From contig CM031618.1 of the NCBI GenBank assembly GCA_018398815.1, positions 49,023,477 through 49,087,476 of the forward strand: a stretch of DNA of 64,000 nt. The letters run 5' to 3'. A program made the translations under genes and the position numbers. A model generated the notes under the pieces. It saw only the letters and a program-made list of their open reading frames with translations, ran no database searches and was not told where the DNA came from. How positions within the stretch are numbered: the first letter of the stretch is position 1; each line of letters starts with the position of its first letter. Positions 1-12,800 of the stretch are shown here, in pieces. The DNA comes from Conus ventricosus (taxonomy: Eukaryota > Mollusca > Gastropoda > Neogastropoda > Conidae).

Positions 1-3000
1 GCTGCTGGCTGGCTCCTGAGCGCCTTGGAGGGCAGAGCGAGGCAGCAGGTTCTGACGATGGAGGCAGAGGAGATAGACTCGCCTGCGAAAATCTTTGCCA
101 TCCTGGAGCAGCACTGGGGTGAGCACAGGGACTCCACTGCCCTTGCTGGGGCATTCTACAAACGCCAGCAAGGTCTGGCAGAGTCGGTGGCTGAATATGC
201 CGCTGCACTGCGGGTCCTCTGGACGAAGACCAACGCAGCTACAGCCAACACCCTCTCACCGGCCATGCTGAGGGATTCCTTTGTCAACGGGCTGCATCCT
301 CCATCCTTAGGAGGGACCTGAAGCGGTTCCTGAGGGAGGAAACCAACGACCACTTTTCTGGAAGCAACGCAGGAGGCCCAGCGCTGGATGCGGGAAGACA
401 ACACACCCGAACCCATCGTGCAGCAAGTCGCTGCAGCCGCCAACGCTGATGCCTTCTACCGGCTAGAGACCCAGATTGCCGCCCTCACCAGTGAGACGGC
501 ATCTCTGAAGCAACAGTTCAGGGAGCAGCAACAGTCTGCTGTGGTCGCAGCCCTCCAGACCGGAAATGGAAACCCGCCACACCAAAACCAGTCGTCGCCA
601 GCCAGAAGACAGAAGGGGCCCAACATGCTGGTGGTGCCAACGCCCGGGCCACAGAGAGGCAGACTGCCGGGCCAAGCAGCAGTACAACAGCCGGAACAGA
701 TCCCGGCCACGGTCAACCGCAGCAACAGCACCATGAGCAGCAGCGGCAGGGAAACTTCTAACCCCCGTTGCCACCAATATGCAGGCAGCAGGGGGCAGGA
801 ACAGCACCAGGCTTGCAGGGAATTGCCCGACAGCTGACATCACTGTCAATGGAATGCCAGTCTCCGCCCTCCTTGACACTGGCAGTGAAGTCACCACCAT
901 AACGGAGACCTGGGCAAGCCAACACTTGAGGAACCTGAGGCGAGAAGACTGTCATGTCAAACTGCGTGCAGTAAACGGGGCAGAGGTACCCTACTCTGGC
1001 CTCTACCTCGTCGACATGGTGGTCTTCGGCACCCGCTGCCTCAGCGTCCCGCTCTGGTCGTCAAGGAACCCACAGACCCGTTTATGCAAGACCGCAAAGG
1101 CGACTGCCGGTTCTGCTGGTATGAACGTCCTCAGCCAATGCCTAAGCAAGTCCCCATCAGCACTCCCCCCTCCCCTGCAAGCCATCGCCCAAGAGATCAG
1201 GAAACGGCAGCAGGACAAAGTAGCCCGTGCCACGACCCGCCAACGGATCCAAGCCTACTCCATAGCCACTGTCAAAGTGTCGAGTAGCCAAAGCCCTTCG
1301 TCGCACCTCTTGGCCTCGCCCCTGTCCAGGCCTCTCCCCCTGGCCTGATGCTGATCCCTACATTGGTCAGCATGAAGTCATGTGAACGCTATGTCAGGGT
1401 AGCCAACCTCTCGCCGGAAGACATATTTCTGCCAGGACGAACTCCTATTGCTGTCCTGGAAGCCATTGAAGCAGTGGAAGAGAACCACGGGCCACAGGTT
1501 ACCATTGGCATCAACGAGCTGATCATCTCGGAAGAAACTGTAAATCTGTCCCCCCACCAGCCAAAGTCCCCTGTCCAGAGTTCGATGGCACCACCAGTCA
1601 ACAACGTCAGCTGCAGGAACTCCTGTCAAGAAGGTCACAAGCCTTCATGACAGATGATGAAGATCTTGGCTACACTGATGCGGTTCTCCATCGCCTGAAG
1701 ACCAGGGAAGACGTACCAGTTGCCCAGCCATACCGCCGAATCCCTCCTCACCAGCTCCAAGAGGTGCAAGAGCACATCAAGGGTCTCCTGTCAAAAGGAA
1801 TCATCACCAAGAGCCACAGCCCATATGCAGCACCGGTGGTCATTGTGAAGAAAAAAGACGGCAGCATCCGCCTCTGTGTTGATTACAGACGTCTCAACGC
1901 CAAGACTGTAGGAGATGCCTTCCCGCTGCCAAGGATCCAGGAATCTTTCGATGCCTTGGTCGGCTCCCAGTACTTCTCCACCCTTGACCTGGCCTCGGGC
2001 TTTCACCAGATCGCTATGCATCCTGATGACCAGCACAAGACGGCTTTCACCACCCCATTTGGCCTCTTTGAATACACTAGGATGCCCATGGGTCTCTCCA
2101 CCGCACCTGCTACGTTCCAGAGACTGATGCAGACCACCATGTCGGACTTCATGTTCCAGTTCCTGCTGGTCTACCTGGACGATCTGCTGGTGTATTCGAA
2201 GACCTTCGAGGAACACCTGGAGAGTCTTGACCCCCTTCTACAGAAGATAATCGACACTGGCCTGAAGTTAAGAGCAGACAAATGCCAGTTCCTACGTCGC
2301 CAAGTCCAATACCTGGGACATACAATATCCGCTGAGGGCGTCAGCTGCGAAGCCGGCAAGGTAGAAGCTGTTCAAGAATGGCCCGTCCCGAAGACCACGA
2401 CAGATCTGAGAAGTTTCCTGGGGTTTGCTAGCTACTACCGGCGGTTCATTCGAAACTTCGCCAGAATCGCCGGACCTCTCCATGACCTGGTGACAAAGGC
2501 TGGCAGCAAACAAACGAAGAAGACGGTAGACATATCTATGATGTGGGACCAACACCACCAAGTGGCCTCGACAATCTGAAAACGGCACTGACAACTGCAC
2601 CGGTCCTGGGGTTTGCCGATTTCAAGTCCCCATTCATCCTGGAAACAGACGCAAGCCACGATGGCCTCGGTGCCATCCTCTCCAAGAGCAAAATGGACAA
2701 CGTAGGGTCCTGGCCTATGCAAGTCGCCGACTTCGCCCCACGGAGAAGAACGAAGCCAACTACTCCAGTATGAAACTGGAATTCCTGGCGATGAAGTAGG
2801 CTATCTCTGAGAAGTTCAGAGACTATCTCCTGGGCGCGAAATTCACCGTCCTCACTGACAACAACCCCCTCGTCCACTTCCGCCATGCAGCACTTGGGGC
2901 ACTAGAGCAGAGATGGGCTTCACAACTGGCCCAATTCAACTTTGATGTACAATACCGCCCAGGAAGAACCAACCCTGCAGATGCCCTTTCCAGGCTCCCA

Positions 3001-4468
3001 GGCCCTCCTGTACCAGCTCCTACAGCCCTACCTCCCCAGCTTGCCATGGCACAGGAAGCCCACTGTCAGAAACAGTCCTTAGTTGACCCTGATCCCATAA
3101 TCTCAGAAGGAACCCAGTCCAAGATGCATCCGGACCCTACCTACCCCGTAAAGCCCCTACCAGAACTTCTGCAGCTCCAGAAACAAGACTCCATCATCGG
3201 CCCAGTCCTGGACCACTGGCCAGCAAAGCCCCTGCAGGCACGAACCGAAAATTGAAGTCACTTTGCGACCAACAACCCTCGCCTTTGCCTGAAAGATGGT
3301 GTCTTACACCGTCGCATCCAGCACCATCAGCAAGGACCAGTGGAGCAGTTGGTGTTGCCAAGCGTCATGAGACCTGACGTTTTAGCATCGCTTCATAACC
3401 AGATGGGCCACCAAGGTTTAGAACGTACGCTTGGTCTCCTACAATCCAGGGTCTACTGGCCAGGCATGCACAGGACACGAAGGCGTACATTTGACTCCTG
3501 CCAGCGGTGCACCATGGGGCGTCGGCCGACCATCAACACCACGTCCGGTCATCTGCTGGCATCCCGACCACTGGAAGTCCCGGCCATCGACTTCACCAAG
3601 CTAGACTCAGCAAGTGATGGCAGAGAGAACGTCCTTGTCATGACGGACGTTTTCACGAAATTCACACAGGCAGTACCAACAAGAAACCAGGAGGCTGTGA
3701 CCGTCGCCAAAGTCCTGGTGCACGACTGGTTCCAGCGTTACGGGGTCCCAGAGAAAATACACAGCGACCAGGGCCGAGACTTCGAGTCGCGCCTGATCCG
3801 GGAGCTTTGCTCGATCTATGGCGTGAAGAAGTCACACACCACGCCATACCATCCACAAGGAAATGGGCAATGTGAGCGCTTCAACCGCTCCATGCACGAC
3901 CTTCTGCGCACTCTACCCCCAGAGGAGAAGACCAGATGGCCTGTACACTTGCCAGAACTTGTGCAGGCGTATAACAACACCCCTCACGCCTCCACAGGTT
4001 TCGCCCCACACTTCCTGCTCTTTGGCCAGCAACCAAGGCTCCCTGTCGACGACCTTCTGGGGTGCCCTACCACGGCTGCTGCGTGCAGTTGACTGGGTCC
4101 ACCAGCACCGCCTCCGCCTCCAGGAGGCCCACCTGAAGGCGTACAACCAGTTGAAGGAGGCTGCAGCGAGAAGGGACGGCTTCACTGACAGAAAGGCTGC
4201 AGACCATGCCCTGAGTGTAGGCGACTACGTCTACATACGCAATCGCATCATTGGCCGAAACAAGATCCAGGACCTGTGGAAACCTGACCTCTACCGGGTG
4301 ACATCACGACCCTATGACGGCCTACCTGTCTACTCGGTCCAGCCCCTGGCTGGTGGTCCAGAACGAGCCATCCATCGGAAGGACCTGCTGCCTGCGAGTG
4401 CCCCCTTGGACTTGCAAGACGACGACCAGTCAGAGGTAACTCCATCTCCAAACCACCTCTGGCTCTGA
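1..4468 (+). pseudogene. Ty3/Gypsy retrotransposon gag-pol, decayed, 5' truncated by the window edge
   Basis: The stretch encodes in order a Gag-like segment (to ~837), an aspartic protease with LLDTGSEV (~868-893), reverse transcriptase (1647-2579) with the YLDD active-site box, RNase H (ETDASHDGLGAIL, ~2640) and integrase (~3340-4090). The integrase has the N-terminal H/H...C-x2-C zinc motif (~3390-3520) and catalytic D, D and E in MTDVF, SDQG and CERFNR; a C-terminal region runs to ~4468. These domains in this order define Ty3/Gypsy Pol. Reading frames change at ~321, 837, 1348, 1650, 2579, 2773 and ~4080, with in-frame stops, so it is not translatable as it stands. The ATGA overlap at 1647-1650 could be a real gag/pol junction or an indel. 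The 5' LTR and start of gag lie outside the window. Some breaks may be sequencing indels, since long intact stretches remain. Confidence 0.93.
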
Positions 4469-5695
4469 ATTGGACAGCGAGAATGAGCCAGTCCACTACG
4501 GTATTCCAGTGCCAGGCAGGCGGCTCCCCAACTGATGCCGGTGACAACTGGCCACCCTGTGCCCCATCCTGTTCCGTCTCCGGTATGTGCTAACTGGCCC
4601 ACCTACGCCAGCCCCACGGCGGTCTACGCGTCTGGTAGGGAAACCCCAAAAAAAGGTATACCTCAGTGCCCGCCTAGACGGCTGAACGCTTGCATTAGTT
4701 AACTGACTTGGTCAGATGTTCTCAGGGACAGTTTTCATACTCCAGGACTGATTTCTTGTTAAATACCTCCTGAAAAGAGGTGTTGTGGACTACTTTTTTC
4801 TAATACCTTGTGACATTTTAATGTTGTCTTCTTTCTTTTTTTGTATAAACAGTACATATCGATTGTTCCCCAAAGACGTAAAATGATGTACGCCTCTGTT
4901 TTTTCAAAGTCGACAGTAATGACCAAAAGAAAACTACGTCGTGTGACTCTTGGGAAACTTTGTCCAAAACGACAAAACCTACCCTAGTCCATGTTCTCCT
5001 GGGGACTTGACTCTAAGGAGTTTGATCATTCCTTTCTGGCCATTTTGTACCGGACTTCATGGAATCTTGCTCATATAACAAGCCCATTGTTGTCGTTTGG
5101 TACCCAATACCCTGGAATTTAACGAATCCATTCAAAGTATATTTTGTACCCGACTTTCTTGGAATGTTGTTTTAAATAACAAATCCTCTCTAAGTCATTT
5201 TGGTACTTGACATTTTGGAAATTTTGTTCAAATAACAAGTCCATTGTTGTCACTCGGTGCCTACCCAATGTTTTGGGAAAAAAAAAAAAAAAGAAAAAAA
5301 TCCTTCCTAGTCATTTTGGTACCTGACCTTTCGGAGTTTTGTTTTAAATAACAACTCCATTAAAGTCATTTTATGGTACCCAAAATTCGGGTTTTGTCCA
5401 GAAACAAATCCTTTCTAGTCATTTTGTATTTGATATTTATGCCCATTCTAGTCAATGCGAATCTGCCGACTTTCAGAAGCCTTGTAAAAAAGCAAGCCCT
5501 CGTTAGTTGGAGTGATATAAATACAAAGAATGAGAGAGAGAAGATGCTTTGTAGCTTTGTTTTGATAAAACTGATAAAAGGTTTGTTTAGGAAGAAATGC
5601 CTCTCCAGACTTGAGGTCTAAAGCTCCAGTTTTCCCCATTGATTTATGTGTTGTACTTGATGACTCTGTCATTTTATGTCAGCGAGGACGCTGGT
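4469..5695 (+). repeat. 3' non-coding part of the first Gypsy element with diverged ~60 bp tandem repeats
   Basis: No coding potential follows the integrase. From about 4930 to 5455 a loose unit of roughly 55-65 bp recurs about seven times, recognisable by 'TCATTTTGGTACCTGAC', a 'TTTTGTTTTAAATAACAA' segment and 'TCC(A/T)TT', in the same orientation each time. An A-rich run sits at ~5279-5300. The repeat ends before a purine run, GAGTAGGGGGG, at ~5702, which resembles a polypurine tract. Whether the array belongs to the element or is later sequence is inferred from its position between pol and the probable LTR. Confidence 0.6.
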
Positions 5696-7038
5696 TGTAA
5701 CAGAGTAGGGGGGATTAGCCGGGTGCTAACAGTGTATATATTTCTTTTGGTTACCTTTCGTGGATGAAAATGTTTTGTTCGAGAGTTATCTTCCCCTTAC
5801 CTCCCTTGGTCGAATCTCATTTTTTTATTGTGTAAATTCTTTAAATCATGAATACCTCAGAACCTACATAATTGTATGTACGTCGCTAAAGTCACAAAAT
5901 TAATGTATTTGATTCATTACAACCGTACTGGGCTGAGAAGCCCATATTTTCTCTAAACTGGGATTTTGCACGAGCAAAACTTGGCGCCATTTTCAATTGT
6001 CTGTCGAATGAACATTGAATAATTCTTGATTTTACAAAAAGTAAGAGGAAAACCGAAGAATCTGAAGATGCATGTTAAAGTAATGTCCATGAGCTCTCAT
6101 TTCGTATATCGCATGCTTAGGATCCTTTCCGCACAGGCTTGCGACTATATGAAATGACTGATGACGCCGGTTCCCTTGAGCAAGTTGCCTTCTTCGTTCA
6201 TTGTCGGAGTTTTGATCCAAATTATCATTCTACGAAATTCGGACTTCCCGATCGAAATCTTGCTTATGACTCCATTTCTGTTATGAATACAACTGAAAAT
6301 GTGTAGAATTTTATTATTTAACAGACCGTTTCAACAGAGTATTTTTCAGTTGAAAATTGTGTCAAAAGTAGGCGCCGACGGCCCGGCGAAGTGAAAAGTC
6401 AGCTGTGTTTTCTAGTAAATTTTAATAAAACAATTCTCCACTTAGACACTGTCTCGGAAAATGAAATTTATATGTATAAAAAGAACGAGATGCCAGCTTT
6501 TCATTCATTGTAAAATTATTTCACGCTCTTCAGTATCTTTTATTGAAATAGAGGAAAATATGACGCAAACGCGTTAAAAGTGGCTTCACTCTAGGACATT
6601 AATCAGCAATGATTTAGTACAGGAACAAAATTGTCAAATGTGACTTACTGCATTTTATTCCTTGTGTTCTGAGGTTTTCATCGATAGTAAATATGTGTTA
6701 ATAGTTTGAACGGACAGCGAGCCAGACAACACTGAAGCCGCGATAGAAAACACAAATTTCTGTTGGTTCCAGCCTCGCGAGGCCCGTTTTGTCTCCGGCA
6801 CCGTGTTGCTGGCTCTGCGGCCCGGTATATTCTTATAAAAGTAGAGCGTTGTGTGAGACTGGGAGAGTGTTCCCTGATGTGAGCGACTGGCGTGGAAGAA
6901 GAAAATAAAGGGAGAAACTACACCTCGTCCTCCGTGTCTTCTTGACTGGCTGCTGTCCCTTGGCTTCTACGCATTGCTATCTGCCTGTCTTCACCTGCAC
7001 ACCCCTTACCCCTCCACACACAATCACACAGTTGTTAC
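5696..7038 (+). repeat. Probable 3' LTR of the first Gypsy element
   Basis: The segment begins TGTAACAG and ends near CAGTTGTTAC, a short inverted terminal pair of the gypsy type, and directly follows the pol region. Near its right end are a TATA-like box (CTTATAAAAG, ~6832) and AATAAA (~6905), the expected order of promoter and polyadenylation signal in an LTR. The left edge is uncertain: a purine tract (GAGTAGGGGGG) lies just inside this start, so the LTR proper may begin ~20-35 bp further right. The partner 5' LTR is outside the window, so the call could not be tested by self-comparison. Confidence 0.5.
6832..6910 (+). promoter_or_regulatory. TATA-like box and polyadenylation hexamer in the probable LTR
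   Basis: CTTATAAAAG at ~6832 is followed by a G-rich potential start region and AATAAA at ~6905. The spacing of about 70 bp would imply a short R region. This is pattern recognition only. Confidence 0.4.
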
Positions 7039-7266
7039 CGATTTATCACTAATGTGTAAAATTGCTGTTTCATTGCATCAAAGTCCTATTTTTTCTGCTT
7101 TGTAAAATGGGAACTAGTGTTTCAGTAACGTCCTTGTTGTGACCGGGTTATCTTCGATGTTTTATAGTTAGTAATCCTTTTTTTTTTGCTGTTGCTGTTA
7201 ATGTTATTCTTATAGATTATGTTAATCTAATATCACAAATTGTGTATAGACGTTAATTTGAAGACC

Positions 7267-7316
<50 letters not shown>

Positions 7317-7585
7317 ACTTTTTCCCACGCACACACACTCACAACACCAACACTTGCACATTCATGATGTCCATGGACTCTCTAATCAACACCCTGGCAT
7401 CACCTCATGATGAACACACAACCAACGCACACACGTCTACAGTATACGCTGGGGCCCTGAGAGATTCAAAGTCATCTCATTTTGGCATGTGTTTCATCTT
7501 TGTGTATGTTTTTGGAAAGGCCCGTATGAGTATATGGATACTTCTACGGTGTATCGATTTACGTAATAAACGTAAGCTATTGCAG
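7039..7585. other. Spacer between the two Gypsy elements with a CA microsatellite
   Basis: AT-rich sequence with no recognisable gene. A (CA)n tract occupies ~7268-7310 with a looser CA-rich flank to ~7350. The open frame at 7364-7798 is mostly read through the following LTR and is not regarded as coding. Confidence 0.6.
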
Positions 7586-8519
7586 TGTGGCAACGTGGGT
7601 TTAGGGCAAAGGCAAGAGCTCGATCGAAACCAAGGATTTTCAACTTCAATCTTATATATTCGGATGCTCAATCTCATCTTCGTGCCTGCCACTTTGCACA
7701 GATTAATCATGCGACTAAATCTGCTGGTGTTGTGGATCAATAGAAGTAGCAGAGACAGCAAGCAACCAGCGCTCAGACAGCCAGGCAAACAATCTTGAGA
7801 CCAGACCAGAATCAATGCTTCTCTTCTTTTTATGTCAGCAAGGATGGTCAGCAGCATCTGTCACGAGACCCTCAGCAAGAAACAACGCAAGAACAACTGC
7901 GCAAGAACAACAACCAACCCAAAACCACAAACACACTATTTTTATCCCATGCTCGTCGTCAATTGATGGGACGACCAACACTACCACATCACCCTAACAA
8001 CAAAACATCGAAAAAAAAATCTAACGACCAAACTTACGACATCATCCTACCAACATGAATCGAAGCAAAATATTACAAATAACAAACTATCGATAAACGC
8101 AATATAAAAATCTAATTCTAACCAACAACTATTAAATGAAACTTAATCAAGTTTCCGATGATTTGCTTGCCTTCGTTCCTAAAAACAAAATTTTAAACAA
8201 GCAAATCATCGTAGCAACTAACCTTTAGCAACTTTTGTCAAAATTTATATTCCCCAAATAATTGATTTCTCTTCTTCGTTGGGATATTTTCGTTATTGAT
8301 GTATGATTTATGTTTGAACTAAAAAAAAAGCTTAAATGTTTGCTTGTTTCGATATAACTTATTTTTTACCTATCTTCCATGGAAACATATTTCTATTTTG
8401 GATCTACAATCTGATCTTTATGATTAAAGAGCGTTTGACGTCATTCGTTTGTTAAGAGTGTTTTTTCTCTTGTAATAATGGCTGAAAAAATCGTAAATAA
8501 CTTTTCTTCACTTTCCACA
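7586..8519 (-). repeat. 3' LTR of the minus-strand Gypsy element
   Basis: This ~934 bp segment matches 14533-~15468 almost along its whole length and in the same orientation, as expected of the two LTRs of one element. On the minus strand it begins TGTGGAAAG and ends GCCACA. Immediately upstream on the minus strand is the purine-rich AGTAGGGGGCAGA (8520-8533), a polypurine tract. A perfect 14-bp inverted repeat (8156-8169 and 8198-8211) lies inside. The sequence GCAG left of 7586 and close to the outer end of the other LTR could be a 4-bp target-site duplication, but the outer edge of the other LTR is blurred. Confidence 0.88.
8156..8211. repeat. 14-bp perfect inverted repeat inside the LTR
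   Basis: CGATGATTTGCTTG (8156-8169) and CAAGCAAATCATCG (8198-8211) are exact reverse complements with a 28-base spacer. The other LTR (~15106-15165) keeps the right arm but has changed bases in the left arm. It could fold as a stem in the LTR transcript. Confidence 0.8.
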
Positions 8520-9540
8520 TCTGCCCCCTACTCTTGTTTTTCAATGCCCTCATTAAATCGAAAGTTGGGACGGGTTTCTAGGATGGGTATATAACTCCAC
8601 TTCCTAGTAAATTTTTCCTGTATTAGGGTTACTGCCCCTTCCAAATACTTTTCCCCCCTCCCCCCGCTCTCGATTATTCAAGGTCCTCCTTGAATGAAAA
8701 GAATAGGTATATTTGTTACTTCTTATTTTTTTTAAAAAAAAGATTAGGACAATTTGATTCTATTCGCTATCTTTAATAGGCAATATGAAAATTTCAAATA
8801 GAAGGGGAAAATCCCGATTATTCATGTGACATGCTCTTTTCATTCAGCTTGCGTTGTTGTACAAGGCAAACCGAAAGGGAAAGAACAAAACGAAGGCATT
8901 GATTCAAACTGCGTTTTTTTATAAATAAGGCGAGTTTGAATCAGGGAATCGGGTTGTTATTGAAATTATAATTAAAGGGCATTAAATTCAAACTGCGTTA
9001 TTTCATGAATAAGGCAAGTTTGAATCAAGGGGTAGAAGGAATTAATAGTTTAACAAAAGGAGCTTTACGACTTATGATCATTTTAGGGGTGATTTGATTC
9101 TAGTGCGTTTTTATAAATAAGCACTGAGAATCAAAACGGGAACCAGGGAGAAGGAACTCTTTTCTTTCTCAGCCATTCAGTAGCCAAACTACACACGAGA
9201 GATGAAAAATATCTTTGTATATTTCCATGGAAGATCTGTTATAAAATAGACATTGTCAAAAGAAAATAAAAATTAAACTTTTAGCAAAGATAACTTTTCA
9301 AAAAATATAGTGAAGTTGTTTTTGCTGAGGTTGTTGTTCTTGCTGACTTTTCCTTTTTCTTTCTCCAAATGTCTCTTTTCTGCTTATGAAAGAGAAATGC
9401 CTAACTTTTCTAATTCTAATCTTGCTAACTTTTCTTTCTCCAAAACGTCTCTTCTTTTTTGGGAGAATGCCTAACTTTCTATCCTAACCACTATTTTTAA
9501 AAAAAAAATTACTGGTTTCCCTCAGAATAAACTTTTCTTG
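8520..9540 (-). other. 3' non-coding region of the minus-strand Gypsy element with three hairpins
   Basis: AT-rich sequence between the 3' LTR and the end of pol with no credible reading frame. A polypurine tract is at 8520-8533 (minus strand). Three hairpin-forming repeats lie at 8900-8943, 8986-9025 and 9094-9134. Each has a stem of 9-14 bp around a similar loop resembling GCG-TTTTTATAAATAAG. No function is known to me. Confidence 0.7.
8900..9134. repeat. Three tandem hairpins with conserved loops and changing stems
   Basis: Hairpin 1 pairs TGATTCAAACT with AGTTTGAATCA (11 bp). Hairpin 2 pairs ATTCAAACT with AGTTTGAAT (9 bp). Hairpin 3 pairs TTTGATTCT with AGAATCAAA and AGTGC with GCACT (14 bp with one bulged G). 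Stem sequence differs between hairpins 1/2 and 3 while pairing is kept; the loops resemble one another. Confidence 0.75.
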
Positions 9541-9801
9541 GTTTGCTGGCAAGTCTTTGGGGATCTTCTGGAAACGGAACCGGGGGTAGGCAGCGGAACT
9601 GGTTTCTTCCGTTCAGGAGTCTGGGGAATGTTCATCATTACGAAGTCTTCCTCGGATTCGTTTGTTGGAGTCTTTTTTCTCGTGTGGGAGGGGGTAATTG
9701 GGTCTTCGTCCTCGCCTTCCGAGTCTTCCTCGGGGTTTCGCGGCTGGCAGCATGCCCTTTCCTTTTGACCGTGCGGTCGATTCCCCCAAAGCCAATGGTC
9801 T

Positions 9802-12800
9802 TTACCACGTAGGCGTCGTTGTTATAGGCCGCCGTGACGACCTGGAATAGTTGAGGCTTCCAGCATCTTGCAACTTCCCTCTCTCCCGGTTGCGAAGGAA
9901 AACCCAGGTCCCCTTCAGACAGGATGGGGGGAAGCGTCTTCCGCCCCGGGGCTTCGCCCTCTCCTGGCGGCGATTTTCTGGGACTGTTGGTGTGCCTTGC
10001 TGTGGGCGTCTCTCAGGCGAGCCTGGGAAGATTGACCCAGGTGTTGAGTTCAACTGGCTGGTTGTCGTGGCCCAAGATGTCATCGACTGGGATCTTGGGT
10101 GTTCCCCGAATAGTAGGAAATGTGGTGCGAAACCCGTGGTCGCGGAGGCGTGTTATTGTGGGCCTGGACCAGTTCCGGCAGGTGGACAGGCCAATTCCTT
10201 TTCTCTTCATGGGTGAGGGAACGAAGGAGCTTGAACATGGAGCGGTTGAACCTCTCGCATTGCCCGTTGCCCTGGGGATGGTAGGGGGTCGTGTGGGTCT
10301 TCTTAATGTTGTACACGTGCAGAGCTCGGCGATCGGGTTGGACTCGAAATTTCGCCCTTGGTCGCTGTGGATACGTTCTGGAACCCCGTATTTCAGGAAC
10401 CATTCTTTGATCAGAGTTTTGGCCACAGTGGAGGCTTCTTGGTTGGTGGTGGGTACCGCTTGTGTAAATTTGGGAGAAAGACGTCTGTCATTACGTATAT
10501 CAGGACGTTTTCTCTACCGTCGCTGGCAGCTTCAAACTTGGTGAAATCTATGGCCAAGACTTCTAACCGGTCGCGATGCTTGAAGGTGTCCTGACGTGGT
10601 GAAAGTCTTGGGATGTTCCCCCAGGGTGCATCTCTGGCAGTTGGAGATGTGACGTCCCACGTCCCCGTGCATCCCCGGCAGTACGCTCGTTGTGCGCAGG
10701 AGCCCCATGATGCGGTTGTTTCCCCTGGTGGCCCATGTCGTCGTGAAGGGAGGTCAGGACTTTCCTTTTTCATCGTGCTGGGCAGGGACCAGTTGCGGCA
10801 GGGCCCATGTTTGCAGATCTTCGACCTTCCTGTAGAGGATCCCGTCTTCCAAGAAGGGTCGTGAGCGCTGGGCAAAGGGTTTGAAGATCTGGGTTTTCTC
10901 TTGTGGGGGTTCTTCCGGCCCATACTGCCAGACTGGGGCGAGGGACTGGATCTCGTGCTTGCTCTGCTCGTACTTCACCCAGCGTCTTCTTCAGCATCAG
11001 GGGTGTTGTTCCGGTATAAGCGTGACTCTGCAGTCTGTCTCTTGGATGGCAGCAATCTGGGGTGGGACGGGAGAGCAGTGGGCTTCATCTTCCGTGGTGG
11101 GGGCAGTCTGGAAAGGGCGTCAGCAGGATTTGTCTTGCCAGGACCGGTACTTGATTTCGAAGTCGAACTGTGTTTAACTGAGCAGCCCAGCTTTTGCTCT
11201 AAGGCGCCCAGGAAGCTGTCGTGAAGTGGGCAAGGGGATTGTTGTCAGTGTAGACGACGAACTTGGAGCCCAGGGGGTAGTCTCTGAATTTTTCGGTGAC
11301 AGCCACTTCATGGCGGGGAAATTCTAGCTTCATGCTAGAGTAATTGGCCTGATTCTTTTCTGTTGGACGTAGCCTTCTGCTTGCATAGGCCAGGACCTGG
11401 CGTCGCCCATCTTTTTCTTGAGAGAGAATGGCGCCCAGTCCGTCGTGGCTGGCGTCAGTCTCCGGGAAAGAAAGGGCTTGGTGAAATCTGCGTAGCCCAG
11501 GACAGGTGCTGAAGTCATGGCGGTCTTCAGTTTTCTGAAACCCTTCCTCATGGTGTTGGGCCCAGCGTGTGGTGATGTCGGCGTTTTTTTTCTTGCTTTT
11601 GTCGCTGGAGGACCAAGTCGTGGAGGGGACCGGCTATCTTGGCAAAATTTCTGATGAACCGCCGGTAGAAAGCTGGCGAAACCCGGGAAACTGCGGAGCT
11701 CAGAGGTTGTAGTGGGACGGGGCCATTCCTTGACAAACCCTTTCCCTTTGGGGAGTTTTCGCAGGATACCCCTTCAGCAGGGGATGGTGTGCCCCAGGTA
11801 GATGACTTGGGTCGCAGGAATTGACATTTGTCTGCCCTCAACTTGAGTCCCGTTTCTTGATTCTTCGGAGCAGGCGTTCCAAGTGTTCCAGGTTTTTCTT
11901 CAAAGGTCTTTGAGTAGATCAGGAGGTCGTCGATGTAGACCAAAGGAACTGGAACATGAATTCGGACATCGTAGACTGCATCAGTCGCTGGAACGTGGGG
12001 TGGTGCCGTGCAGAGGCCATTGGGATTCTGGTATATTCAAAGAGGCCCACTGGAGTGGTGAAAGCCGTTTATGTTGATCGTCAGGGTGCATGGCTATCTG
12101 GTTGGAAGCCGGAGCCAAGGTCAAGGGTGGAAAAGTACTGTGACCCGACCAAAAGCGTCGAAAGACTCTTGGATTCTGGGCAGGGGAAGGCATCTCTGGT
12201 GGTTTTGGAGTTCAACTTGCGGGAGTCGACGCAAAGTCGGATGACCCTCTTTCTTCCGGACGAATGACAATCGGTGCGGCGTAGGGGCTGTAACTCTCAG
12301 TGATGATGCCTTCTTCAGTATTTTTTTCAGGTGACTTGAACTTCTTCAAATTGATGGGGAGGAATTCTACGATATGGTTGAGCCACTGGTTTTTCATCTG
12401 TAGTCTTCAGCCGATGTGTCACTGCATCAGTGTAGCCCAGGTCTGTAGAGTCAGCATGAAGGCGTCAGAGTACTTTTCAAGGAGGTTCTGTAGCTTCCTT
12501 TTCTGTCTGTCAGTGCCATCGAAGTCTGGAGGAAGGATGTTGGACTTTGTTTTGCCGCTTGCCTCGTCTTCTCTCTTTCTTCTTCTTCCGCAGTGAAATT
12601 CTGATACGATGAGTTCGTTGACGTTGAGCTGGAAACAAAGGCCCTTTTTCATGCGTGTTGACAGCTTCTAAGACAGCTACTGGAGTTCTGGCAGGCAGGA
12701 GTTTGTCCTCATGTGTCAGGGTTTTCCATCCTGACATAGCGTGACGCCCGTGGTTGTTGAGCAAAGTGGGACTAGTAGCAGGCCTTGGGGAAGTGGTTGC

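Noticed and set aside
5373..6220. Short open frames in the 3' part of the first Gypsy element
   Set aside because: No recognisable domain; short, AT-rich and inside repeat or probable LTR sequence.
7364..7798. A 144-codon plus-strand frame as a host gene
   Set aside because: Most of it reads through the LTR at 7586-8519 in antisense; the matching region of the other LTR has a different frame.
9538..11224. Plus-strand open frames within the second Gypsy element
   Set aside because: They are antisense shadows of the minus-strand pol sequence.
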